A stretch of 64,000 nt of DNA from UBA4644 sp900555855 (GTDB lineage: Bacteria; Bacillota; Clostridia; Oscillospirales; Butyricicoccaceae), in the NCBI GenBank assembly GCA_052289195.1, contig DAWAJD010000003.1, positions 28,504-92,503 of the forward strand, read 5' to 3'. Under the pieces are notes generated by a model, which saw nothing but the letters and a program-made list of their open reading frames with translations, made no database searches and was not told the DNA's origin. Both the position numbers and the translations under genes were made by a program. Below are positions 49,820-57,848 of this stretch, piece after piece (positions within the stretch are counted from its first letter, which is position 1; every line of letters starts with the position of its first letter).

Positions 49820-50551
49820 TCAGCTTCCCGTAAAAACGCCAGTCGGCTCTGTTGTGGCGGCTCCGGTATTCTGTCCGGCCTGGCTTGCTGCTTCCTCTGC
49901 GGCCTGCTTTGCCTGCTCCAGCTGGGCGGCGAGCGCTTCCAGATAGGCCTGCTTCTGCCGGGCGATCAGGGAATCGGTCTGCGCATCCAGGGCATCTTGC
50001 AGGTCTTTCAGCTTCAGCTCGCCTTCCGGCCGGCCCCAGCCGGCTTTGATCACGAATTCATTGCGGTAGAGCTCGTCAAAAGCGTCTTCCCCGCTGACGG
50101 TGATTTCGCCATCGCTGCCCCGGACTGTGCCGCCGGGCACAGTGAATCGGACGCTTTTGCCCGGTGCGATGAAATCGCTGTAATAATCCTTATTATCATA
50201 GGTCACGATAACATAGCCGCTGGCTGTATTCTCCTCATCCGCCGTGACGGTGACGACGGTGGTGTCATAAACCAGCGTTTTGGCGACCTCAACAGTGTTC
50301 CACACGGTCTCATATTCCGCCATCAAAGCATCCAGATCCTGCTGCTTCAGTGGTGCAGCTGCTGGGTTTGTCTCGGTCTTCACAGACACCTCAAAGGTGG
50401 CCGTCTCGATGGCGCTGCCGCCGGCGGCACTCTGGGTGGCATACCACGCCGCCGTGGCAGGCAGGGCGGCCAAAAGCACCATGGCCGCCAGCGCACAGAC
50501 CAGCAGGGCGCTGCGCCGCGTTCGATTTTTTCTTTCAGGCATGGGTTTCAC
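49820..50551 (-). CDS. TasA-like exported protein with coiled-coil tail
   Basis: 243 residues. Positive N-terminus, signal helix ~15-33 ending PATAAWYATQSAAGGS, which resembles the SipW cleavage region. Beta domain ~40-165 (TATFEVSV, ASGYVIVTYDN, GKSVRFTVPGG). A C-terminal Ala/Gln/Glu coiled coil (~170-235) follows. It ends 1 bp before sipW. Overall sequence is weakly conserved, so the TasA-like label rests mainly on signal type and context. Confidence 0.7.
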   Translation of the reverse strand: MKPMPERKNRTRRSALLVCALAAMVLLAALPATAAWYATQSAAGGSAIETATFEVSVKTETNPAAAPLKQQDLDALMAEYETVWNTVEVAKTLVYDTTVVTVTADEENTASGYVIVTYDNKDYYSDFIAPGKSVRFTVPGGTVRGSDGEITVSGEDAFDELYRNEFVIKAGWGRPEGELKLKDLQDALDAQTDSLIARQKQAYLEALAAQLEQAKQAAEEAASQAGQNTGAATTEPTGVFTGS

Positions 50552-50574
50552 CTCGCTCCCGAAACATTGGCTGC

Positions 50575-51759
50575 TTATTTCTTGATGACTGTGTTGGTGT
50601 CATAGATAAACAGTGTATTGCCGTTGGCCGTGGCGATGCGCTCATTGCAGACGCGGCAGTAGTAATCCACAGCACTTCCATTAGCCGCAGTCCAAACGCT
50701 GGCGCTGCTGCCGTTATTAAAGGCCTGCTCAGCAATATGCGCATGATCCGCCTTTGTGTTTGTTGCATCTTCTTCCAGCAGTGTCTGCTGACAGGCGGCA
50801 CAGTGGTATACATGGAAGCCGTTTTCATACCGCCAATAGCCCTGCTCAGTATCTGCAAAGGCGTTAGCCTGACCTTTTGCCTGTTCATGGGAAGCATCCG
50901 TGCAAAAGGCCGGTGCCGTGGAGGCCCATGTGAAGCCGGCCTGCTGGCTCTTGATGACCAGCGTGAAAGGAGTTTCCAGCGTCTTGCCGCTATATTGCAC
51001 ATTGGCATAAGAATTCATCAAGCCCACAATGACAAATTCACTGCTGCGGTCACCTACAGCAAGCTTGATGATCGGCGATCCACTGCTCGTTGTACCAACG
51101 CTCTTGGCACTATCTGCGGTGCGAAGGTCTCTCTGCCCGCTTTGGAAATCCGTTTTCAGCTCGTTTGCAATATCAATAGAATAGACTTCCTCATCGTTCC
51201 GCAATCCTTCTTCCGCTTTTTCTGCTGCTGCGTAAACCTTTTTCTCAAAATCATTCATATCCATGATCTTAAATTGGATTGCATTCAACAGCTCCAGACC
51301 CGTTTGATTCGTTGTCAGGTTAGCAGCCAGCGTATCTCTTGCCGTCAGCAGCTCCAGACAAAACTCAATATCAATATCGCCGTCATTTTCCATCCAGATC
51401 GGATCAGAAACAAACACCGCGCCCGGCTCCCAAAGATCAGAATCATTTTTGTCCACGCGCATCATTTGAATGGCATTGGGCGTGATAGTGTTCCCATCTG
51501 CGGCGCCAAGACTCATCGTTTGGCTCTGTGAGCCCTGGCGAACATTAAGCAAATATTGACCAGTCTTGATCACTGTTCCGCCGGCAGTTACCTGATCGGA
51601 AAACCACGACAAGGTCGTGCTGACGAAAAGCATACTGCAGACCGCGATCAGGACGAGACAGCTGATCAGGCCCTTTTCCAGCAGGGAGCGTCTGCGAAGC
51701 GTTGTGTGCTTGCGCGGTGCCATGCGCTTTCCGTCCTGTGCTTTTGAACGAAACATCAT
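50575..51759 (-). CDS. SipW-dependent protein with C-terminal zinc-ribbon-like Cys pairs
   Basis: 394 residues from ATG 51759 (GGAGG upstream; the longer open frame is antisense to the next gene). Basic N-terminus, signal helix ~30-48 ending SMLFVSTTLSWFSDQVTAGG, which is the SipW class. A TasA-like domain spans ~50-280 (YLLNVRQG, WEPGAVFVSDPIWMENDGDIDIEF). The C-terminus has two Cys pairs (CAAC, CRVC), unusual for an exported Gram-positive protein and possibly metal-binding or disulfide-forming. Confidence 0.78.
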   Translation of the reverse strand: MMFRSKAQDGKRMAPRKHTTLRRRSLLEKGLISCLVLIAVCSMLFVSTTLSWFSDQVTAGGTVIKTGQYLLNVRQGSQSQTMSLGAADGNTITPNAIQMMRVDKNDSDLWEPGAVFVSDPIWMENDGDIDIEFCLELLTARDTLAANLTTNQTGLELLNAIQFKIMDMNDFEKKVYAAAEKAEEGLRNDEEVYSIDIANELKTDFQSGQRDLRTADSAKSVGTTSSGSPIIKLAVGDRSSEFVIVGLMNSYANVQYSGKTLETPFTLVIKSQQAGFTWASTAPAFCTDASHEQAKGQANAFADTEQGYWRYENGFHVYHCAACQQTLLEEDATNTKADHAHIAEQAFNNGSSASVWTAANGSAVDYYCRVCNERIATANGNTLFIYDTNTVIKK

Positions 51760-51799
51760 ACCTGAGTTCCTCCCTATCTTAATAATACCGTGTTTTGCA

Positions 51800-52564
51800 T
51801 TATTCATCGTCTGTTTTCGCGGGGGTCTCTTCTGCGGGGGCCGCTTCCGGCGCGGGGGCCGCTTCTGCCGGGGCCTTCTCCGCCGCGGGCGCGCCGCCCT
51901 TCTGGGCATCCAGCTGGGCCTTCAGGGCCAGCAGCTCGTTCATCATGGCCTCCGACTTTTTGCGCTCCTCCGCGATCTGCTCCCGCTCACGGGTCAGGTC
52001 TGCCATCTGCTCCTTCTTATAGGCGCGGAAGATCTTGATAAAGTTGATCAGCTGCAGGACGATCAGCACGATAAACGGCGTCAGGATACAGCAGATATAG
52101 CCCGGGACCGTCTTGAGGAAGGTGAAAAACTTGCCCACGCCGGGGAGCTTGGTCTGGTATTTGCCGATCACAAAGGGGAAGGTCACCAGCGATTCATCAT
52201 CCACATTGGTGGTGGTACCGTAGGTAATGAAGGCGGTATCGCCGTTTTCATCCGTGGTCACCGTGCGGATCTTATGGGTGACGATCTCGCCGAAGTTGCT
52301 GGTATTCTGCGAGGAGAAGGAAATAATGTCGCCCTCCTGAAGGGTGGCAGGGTCTACCTCCTTCACCAGCACCAGATCGCCGGCGGAGAAGTCCGTGGCG
52401 CTCATGGAGTCTGACAAGACGATAAACGCCTTGTAGCCAAACAGGCTTCTGTCCGCCCGGTCAAAGGTGTTGACCGAGATGATGGTAAAGATCATCATTC
52501 CCACGGCGATCAGCACGACTGCCCAAGTGAATATGTTCTTTACCACATTCCATACTTTTTTCAT
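51800..52564 (-). CDS. Second SipW-type signal peptidase I with long coiled-coil tail
   Basis: 254 residues. Membrane helix ~12-32, catalytic Ser53 in VLSDSMSATDF, AGDLVLVKE, EGDIISF, and VTHK with His97: the SipW Ser-His class. A C-terminal helix (~150-172) is followed by a basic/acidic coiled coil (AYKKEQMADLTREREQ) and a Pro/Ala/Glu tail, longer than in ordinary SipW. It opens the cluster; its substrates are probably the next two genes. Confidence 0.88.
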   Translation of the reverse strand: MKKVWNVVKNIFTWAVVLIAVGMMIFTIISVNTFDRADRSLFGYKAFIVLSDSMSATDFSAGDLVLVKEVDPATLQEGDIISFSSQNTSNFGEIVTHKIRTVTTDENGDTAFITYGTTTNVDDESLVTFPFVIGKYQTKLPGVGKFFTFLKTVPGYICCILTPFIVLIVLQLINFIKIFRAYKKEQMADLTREREQIAEERKKSEAMMNELLALKAQLDAQKGGAPAAEKAPAEAAPAPEAAPAEETPAKTDDE

Positions 52565-52697
52565 GATGATTGTCCTCTCTAACTGCGCTTCTCTTTTTCT
52601 TTTGCCGCGTGTGCTTTCGGCCCGGCTTCCGCACGGCCCGACTCAGTTTCATTATAGAATAGTTAAAACTGGTCATACTACCGCCTTGCTACCCAGA

Positions 52698-52726
52698 ATT
52701 ATAACATGGGCATGGGAGGAAATCAA
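52698..52726 (-). promoter_or_regulatory. Promoter of the SipW surface cluster
   Basis: Minus strand TTGATT (52726-52721), 17 bp, TATAAT (52703-52698), with a ~130-nt leader before the first signal peptidase gene. The 52565-52908 stretch holds this leader and an AT-rich spacer with no gene. Confidence 0.75.
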
Positions 52727-52908
52727 TAGCAAGCCGTCTTCCGCACAAGAAAATTATTGCTTTTGTTTGCAAAAAAGCTATTAATTTTGCTCTGTTTTAT
52801 GGCCAAATTCACACTCATCTGTTTTCTGTTTTTTTCTGCCGCTTCGCGGCGCGCCGGAATGAAGGATCTGCTCCGGTGCAAAAAGGCATTTTTAACGGCG
52901 CGCTAATT

Positions 52909-52940
52909 TTGATGAAAGCTTTACAAAGCTGCGATATTAC
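52909..52940 (+). promoter_or_regulatory. pstS promoter with Pho-box-like 11-bp repeats
   Basis: TTGATG (52909) and TTTACA (52920) are 11 bp apart; TATTAC (52935-52940) lies 9 bp further. The minus-strand phoB promoter has the same GCTTTACA-N9-(-10) layout. This fits a PhoB/PhoP site replacing the -35. Inferred, not proven. Confidence 0.5.
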
Positions 52941-53009
52941 TTTTGATGTTTGTTCGGTATGCTAAAGCTGTAATCAGGAAAACCAAACGCTCGAAAGGAG
53001 ATCATACAA

Positions 53010-53816
53010 ATGAAAAAAACCATCAGAACCGCTGCTGCAATCCTTGCCTTTGCTCTCACTGCGCTGAGCCTTGCCGGCTGCTCCAAGAAAGACGCCGTCT
53101 CCACCGACGGCTCCACCTCCATGGAAAAGGTCATCGGAACGCTGGCGGAAGCGTTTCAGCAAAAGGAAGGCATTACCGTCACCTATAACCCTACCGGCTC
53201 CGGCACCGGCATCCAGGCGGTCTCGGAGGGCCGCTGCGACATCGGTCTTTCCAGCCGCGCCCTGAAGGACGAAGAAAAGCAGACCCTCACTGAGACCGTC
53301 GTCGCTCTGGATGGCATCGCCATGATCGTGCATCCGGACAATCCGGTCTCCGACCTGAGCGTTGCCCAGATCGCCGACATTTACACCGGCAAGATCACCA
53401 ACTGGTCTGAGCTGGGCGGCAGCAACGCGTCCATCGTCCTCATCGGCCGGGAAGCCGGCTCCGGAACCCGGGACGGCTTTGAATCCATCACCGGGACCAA
53501 GGATGCCTGCCAGTATCGGCAGGAGCTGACCTCCACCGGCGATGTGATCGCCACGGTGGCCCAGAACCCGGACGCCATCGGCTACGCCTCTCTGGCCTCT
53601 CTGAAGGACAGCGTAAAGGCCCTGACGGTGGACGGCGTCGCGCCCACGGAGGCCTCCGTGCAGGACGGCAGCTATGTGATCCAGCGTCCCTTCGTGCTGG
53701 TGACCCGCACCGGCCAGGCTCTCTCCCCCAGCGCCCAGAAGTTCTTTGACTTCGCGCTGAGCGCGGAAGCGGCGCCCTATATCCAGACTGCCGGCGCTGT
53801 CCCCATGAACCACTGA
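53010..53816 (+). CDS. pstS: Phosphate ABC transporter substrate-binding lipoprotein
   Basis: 268 residues; lipobox LAGC (Cys ~22). PstS motifs: STDGSTSMEKVIGTLAE at the start of the mature part, SGTGIQAVSEGRCDIGLSSR, IYTGKITNWSELGGSN, GREAGSGTRDGFESI. AAAGGAG precedes the ATG. It binds inorganic phosphate at the cell surface. First gene of pstSCA-(kinase)-pstB-phoU. Confidence 0.95.
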   Translation: MKKTIRTAAAILAFALTALSLAGCSKKDAVSTDGSTSMEKVIGTLAEAFQQKEGITVTYNPTGSGTGIQAVSEGRCDIGLSSRALKDEEKQTLTETVVALDGIAMIVHPDNPVSDLSVAQIADIYTGKITNWSELGGSNASIVLIGREAGSGTRDGFESITGTKDACQYRQELTSTGDVIATVAQNPDAIGYASLASLKDSVKALTVDGVAPTEASVQDGSYVIQRPFVLVTRTGQALSPSAQKFFDFALSAEAAPYIQTAGAVPMNH

Positions 53817-53823
53817 TCACGAT

Positions 53824-54690
53824 ATGAAACACAGAAACACGCTGGAAGATGCCGTTCACGGCATCTTCCTCCTGTTAGGTTTGCTGACGGTGGGCTGTGT
53901 TCTGCTCATCACGGTCTACCTGATCCTGGCCGGCGTCCCGGCCATTGCAAAGATCGGGCTGGGCCGGTTCCTGCTGGGCCGTGAATGGGCCTCCACGGCG
54001 GCAGAGCCCAAGTTCGGCATCCTGCCCTTTATCCTCACCAGCATCTATGGCACCTGCGGCGCCATTGTCATCGGCGTTCCGATCGGATTTCTGGCGGCAA
54101 TCTTTCTTTCCAAGATGGCGCCCAAGCCCGTCCGGAGCGTTTTGGAATCGGCGGTGAGCCTGCTGGCCGGCATCCCCTCTGTGGTCTATGGCCTGGTGGG
54201 CATGCTGGTGCTGGTGCCTGGGATCCGCAAGCTGTTTCACCTGCCGGACGGCTCCGGCCTTCTGGCGGCCATGATCGTGCTGGCCGTCATGATCCTGCCC
54301 TCCATCATCAAGGTCTCGGTCAACGCGCTGGACGCCGTGCCGAAGGAATATGAGGACGCCTCGTTGGCGCTGGGCGCAACGCCGGTGGAGACCTGGTTCC
54401 GCGTCTCCGTCCCGGCGGCCAGAAGCGGCATCGCCGCGGCAGTCGTGCTGGGCGTGGGCCGGGCCATCGGCGAAGCCATGGCCGTCATGATGGTCTCCGG
54501 CAATGTGCCCAATATGCCGTCGCTGTTTGAGAGTGTGCGCTTTCTCACCACGGCGGTGGCCAGCGAGATGTCTTATGCCTCCGGTCTGCAGCGGCAGGCG
54601 CTGTTTTCCATCGCGCTGGTGCTGTATGTGTTTATCCTACTGATCAACGCCGCGCTGAACTTCTTCTTCCGGCGGGAAAAGGAGAAATGA
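53824..54690 (+). CDS. pstC: Phosphate ABC transporter permease PstC
   Basis: 288 residues, about six helices, with the permease loop EYEDASLALGATPVETWFRVSVPAARSGI and GVGRAIGEAMAVMMVSG. It starts 8 bp after pstS with no strong ribosome-binding site, so translation is probably coupled. Forms the channel with PstA. Confidence 0.95.
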   Translation: MKHRNTLEDAVHGIFLLLGLLTVGCVLLITVYLILAGVPAIAKIGLGRFLLGREWASTAAEPKFGILPFILTSIYGTCGAIVIGVPIGFLAAIFLSKMAPKPVRSVLESAVSLLAGIPSVVYGLVGMLVLVPGIRKLFHLPDGSGLLAAMIVLAVMILPSIIKVSVNALDAVPKEYEDASLALGATPVETWFRVSVPAARSGIAAAVVLGVGRAIGEAMAVMMVSGNVPNMPSLFESVRFLTTAVASEMSYASGLQRQALFSIALVLYVFILLINAALNFFFRREKEK

Positions 54691-54691
54691 T

Positions 54692-55555
54692 ATGCTGACA
54701 AATAAACGCTCCTTCCAAAGGCGGCTTTCCAACGCTGTGCTGCGGGGGCTCCTGCTGCTTTCCGCCGGGCTTACCGCCGCGCTGGTGCTCTTTCTGGTGG
54801 GGTTCGTCCTTTACCGGGGTCTGCCGCATATCACCTGGCAGCTGGTCTCCACCAGCCCCAGCTATGTATCCGACACCATCGGCATCCTGCCGGACATCTG
54901 CAATACGCTGCAGATCCTGCTGGCGGCGCTGCTGATCGTCTTGCCCCTGGGCGTTGGGGCGGCGGTCTATCTGACGGAATATGCGCAGAATAAAAAGGTC
55001 GTCGCCCTGATCGAATCTGCGGCGGAGACCCTTTCCGGCATTCCCTCCATCATCTACGGTCTGGTGGGTATGCTGTTTTTCTGCGAGTTTCTCCAGATGC
55101 AGACCTCGCTGATCGCCGGCGCGCTGACGCTGGTCATCATGAACCTGCCCACCATCCTCCGCACCACCCAGGAGAGCCTGCGGACCGTTCCCCAGAGCTA
55201 CCGGGAGGGGGCCTTCGGTCTCGGCGCGGGAAAGTGGCGCGTGGTGCGCACGGTGGTCCTGCCCAGCTGCATCGACGGCATCGTCACCGGCTGCATCCTC
55301 TCTGCCGGACGGATCCTGGGCGAATCGGCCGCGCTTCTCTTTACCGCAGGCTTTGTCCATTCCCTCAACAAGTTCCTGCTGGGCATGGCCAGCCCCGGCG
55401 CCACCCTGACCGTGGCGCTTTATACCTACGCCAAGGAGCGGGGCGAGTTTGATGTGGCCTTTGCCATCGCGGCGATCCTGATGCTGCTGACGCTGGGCAT
55501 CAATCTGACCGCCGGGCTCGTGGGCAGGCAGGTCCGGAAACGGAGCAGGCAATGA
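54692..55555 (+). CDS. pstA: Phosphate ABC transporter permease PstA
   Basis: 287 residues with six helices; SYREGAFGLGAGKWRVVRTVVLPSCIDGI is the EAA loop and GRILGESAALLFTAGF the PstA signature. AAAAGGAG precedes the ATG. Its stop overlaps the start of the pyridoxal-kinase-like gene (ATGA). Confidence 0.95.
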   Translation: MLTNKRSFQRRLSNAVLRGLLLLSAGLTAALVLFLVGFVLYRGLPHITWQLVSTSPSYVSDTIGILPDICNTLQILLAALLIVLPLGVGAAVYLTEYAQNKKVVALIESAAETLSGIPSIIYGLVGMLFFCEFLQMQTSLIAGALTLVIMNLPTILRTTQESLRTVPQSYREGAFGLGAGKWRVVRTVVLPSCIDGIVTGCILSAGRILGESAALLFTAGFVHSLNKFLLGMASPGATLTVALYTYAKERGEFDVAFAIAAILMLLTLGINLTAGLVGRQVRKRSRQ

Positions 55556-56370
55556 GGCCGGTGGATCCCTGCGGGCTCAAGCGGGCCCTGCTGATCAACG
55601 ATCTCTCCTGCTTCGGCAAATGCTCGCTGAGCGTGTCGCTGCCGATCCTCTCTGCTTACGGCGTGGAAGCGGTTCCGCTGCCCACGGCAGTCCTCTCCAC
55701 CCACACCAGCGGCTTCACCGGCTATGCATCGGTGGATATGACGGAAGCGCTCCGCCGCTTCCCCGCCCACTGGGCGCAGCTGGGCCTGCGCTTCGACTGC
55801 ATCGCCGTGGGCTACTGCACCTCGGCAGAGCAGCTCCGCCTTGCGGCCGCGCTGATCCGTTCGCTGGCAGACGAGCACACGCTGGTGGTGGTGGATCCCG
55901 TATTGGGAGACCAGGGGGCGCTTTATCCCGGCCTGAAAGAAGCGCAGGTCGAAGCCATGCGGGAGCTTTGCTCCCTGGCCCGGTGGATCACGCCGAACCG
56001 GACGGAGGCCGCGCTGCTGGCGGGGCTCCCCGCTACCGCCGGCGACCGGACGCTGCTGCAGGCGCTGCAGACGGAAAACACCGTCATTACCAGCATCCAG
56101 CGGGAAAACACCATCGGCTTTCTGGCGCGGCTGGGCGGGCAGGAGGTCCTCCTGCAGCAGGAGCGTCTGCCGCTGACGCCCCTGGGAGCGGGCGATGTGT
56201 TCACCAGCGCCCTGTGCGGCGAGCTGCTCTCCGGAAAAGGCCCGCGGGAAGCGCTGGAGCGGGCAGCGGGCTTCTGCCATCGCTGCATCCAAGAAACGGC
56301 AAAGCGTCAGCCCGGCCACTGGTACGGTCTGGCCTTTGAACCGGCATTGAAAGGAATATGGTATGAATAA
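55552..56370 (+). CDS. Pyridoxal/pyridoxamine kinase-like protein inside the pst operon
   Basis: 272 residues of the ribokinase superfamily, PdxK/PdxY type. ALLINDLSCFGKCSLSVSLPIL at the N-terminus, HTSGFTGYASVDMTEA, VVVDPVLGDQGALYPGL, ITPNRTEAALL, and the anion-hole LTPLGAGDVFTSALCGELL with the catalytic Asp. It makes pyridoxal 5'-phosphate from vitamin B6 vitamers. It overlaps pstA by 4 bp and pstB by 8 bp, so it is fully embedded in the phosphate operon. Confidence 0.88.
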   Translation: MRPVDPCGLKRALLINDLSCFGKCSLSVSLPILSAYGVEAVPLPTAVLSTHTSGFTGYASVDMTEALRRFPAHWAQLGLRFDCIAVGYCTSAEQLRLAAALIRSLADEHTLVVVDPVLGDQGALYPGLKEAQVEAMRELCSLARWITPNRTEAALLAGLPATAGDRTLLQALQTENTVITSIQRENTIGFLARLGGQEVLLQQERLPLTPLGAGDVFTSALCGELLSGKGPREALERAAGFCHRCIQETAKRQPGHWYGLAFEPALKGIWYE

Positions 56371-57118
56371 TCTATTGAGCGTGAAGGATCTCAGCCTGTG
56401 GTATGGCCCCACGCAGGCGCTGAAGAGCGTCAGCATGGACATTCCCGAAAAAAGCATTACTGCGCTTATCGGGCCTTCCGGCTGCGGCAAATCCACCTTT
56501 TTGAAGACACTCGACCGAATGAACGATCTGGTGCCCAATGTGCGCATTCAGGGCCAGATCCTTTACGACGGCCACGATATTTTCGCGCCGGATGTGGATG
56601 TCAATGCACTCCGCCGGGAGATCGGCATGGTGTTTCAAAAGCCCAACCCCTTCCCCATGAGCATTTACGACAATGTGGCCTATGGGCCCCGGACTCATGG
56701 TGTGCGGGACCGGGCGGAGCTGGACGGCATCGTGGAGCAGTCGCTGCGCGGCGCCGCCATCTGGGACGAGGTGAAGGACCGGCTGAAGAAAAGCGCGCTG
56801 GGCCTTTCCGGCGGGCAGCAGCAGCGGCTGTGCATCGCCCGGGCGCTGGCCGTACAGCCCAGGATCCTCCTGATGGACGAGCCCACCTCCGCGCTGGATC
56901 CCATCTCCACCTCCAGGATCGAGGAGCTGGCGACGCAGCTGAAGGAGCAGTATACCATTATCATCGTCACCCACAATATGCAGCAGGCGCTGCGCATTTC
57001 CGATCAAACGGCGTTTTTCCTGCTGGGCGAGCTGATCGAATACGACGCCACGCAGAAGCTCTTCTATCAGCCGAAGGAAAAGCGCACAGAAGACTATATC
57101 ACCGGGAGGTTTGGATAA
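56363..57118 (+). CDS. pstB: Phosphate ABC transporter ATPase PstB
   Basis: 251 residues: Walker A GPSGCGKSTFLKTLDRMNDL, the PstB-specific GMVFQKPNPFPMSIYDNVAYGPR, LSGGQQQRLCIARALAV, LLMDEPTSALDPISTSRIEEL. GAAAGGA precedes the ATG. Powers phosphate import. Confidence 0.97.
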   Translation: MNNLLSVKDLSLWYGPTQALKSVSMDIPEKSITALIGPSGCGKSTFLKTLDRMNDLVPNVRIQGQILYDGHDIFAPDVDVNALRREIGMVFQKPNPFPMSIYDNVAYGPRTHGVRDRAELDGIVEQSLRGAAIWDEVKDRLKKSALGLSGGQQQRLCIARALAVQPRILLMDEPTSALDPISTSRIEELATQLKEQYTIIIVTHNMQQALRISDQTAFFLLGELIEYDATQKLFYQPKEKRTEDYITGRFG

Positions 57119-57777
57119 TGAGAAGCAATTTTGACCGTCAGCTGGCCCAGCTGAATACGGAGCTGACCCAGATGGGCGAGACCTGCGCCAAGGCCATCTC
57201 GCTGGCCGCACAGGCGCTGGAGGAGCGGGATGTTTCCAAGGCGGCGCCGGTAGCAGAGCTGGAGGCGCAGACCAATGAGCAGGAGCGAAGCATAGAAGCC
57301 CTCTGCCTGAAGCTGCTCCTGCAGCAGCAGCCGGTGGCCCGGGATCTGCGGCAGATCTCCGCCGCCCTGAAGATGATCACCGATCTGGAGCGCATCGGCG
57401 ACCAGGCGGAGGATATCGCGGAGATCATCCCCTTTTTCCTGAGCCACAGCACGCCGGACTGCAGCCTGGTCTGCCGGATGGCCCAGCAGGCCAGCGCCAT
57501 GGTCACCCAGAGCCTGGAGGCCTTTGTCCGCCGGGATGTGGCGCTGGCGCAGTCCATCGCCGCGCAGGACGATCTGGTAGACGCGGATTTTTCCGCCGCC
57601 AAGCAGGCCCTGATCGACGCCATCGCAAAGCACCCGGAGCAGGGAGAAACGGCGCTGGATCTGCTGATGATCGCCAAGTATTTTGAGCGCATCGGCGACC
57701 ACGCGGTGAACCTTTCCGAATGGGTGGAGTTTTCCGTGACCGGGATCCATAAGCACGACGGGGAGCAGTTCGACTGA
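57118..57777 (+). CDS. phoU: Phosphate signalling protein PhoU
   Basis: 219 residues, two three-helix PhoU bundles with metal-binding EXXXD repeats (DLERIGDQAEDIAEI, YFERIGDHAVNLSEW). GGGAGG precedes the ATG, which shares its A with the pstB stop. PhoU links PstB activity to the PhoR kinase, which is encoded convergently just downstream. Confidence 0.95.
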   Translation: MRSNFDRQLAQLNTELTQMGETCAKAISLAAQALEERDVSKAAPVAELEAQTNEQERSIEALCLKLLLQQQPVARDLRQISAALKMITDLERIGDQAEDIAEIIPFFLSHSTPDCSLVCRMAQQASAMVTQSLEAFVRRDVALAQSIAAQDDLVDADFSAAKQALIDAIAKHPEQGETALDLLMIAKYFERIGDHAVNLSEWVEFSVTGIHKHDGEQFD

Positions 57778-57799
57778 CTGCGCCCCGCAGAAAAAACAG

Positions 57800-57830
57800 C
57801 GATCCGGGAGGCCTGCGGTCTCCCGGATCG
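57800..57830 (+). terminator. pst-phoU operon terminator
   Basis: CGATCCGGGAG / CTCCCGGATCG stem, then TTTTGCTTCTTTG. Confidence 0.9.
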
Positions 57831-57848
57831 TTTTGCTTCTTTGTTTTT

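Noticed and set aside
52565..52690. Cyclic-di-GMP riboswitch in the leader of the SipW cluster
   Set aside because: A GCGGAAGCCGGGCC-like stretch drew attention, but the conserved GEMM core and tetraloop receptor are not there.
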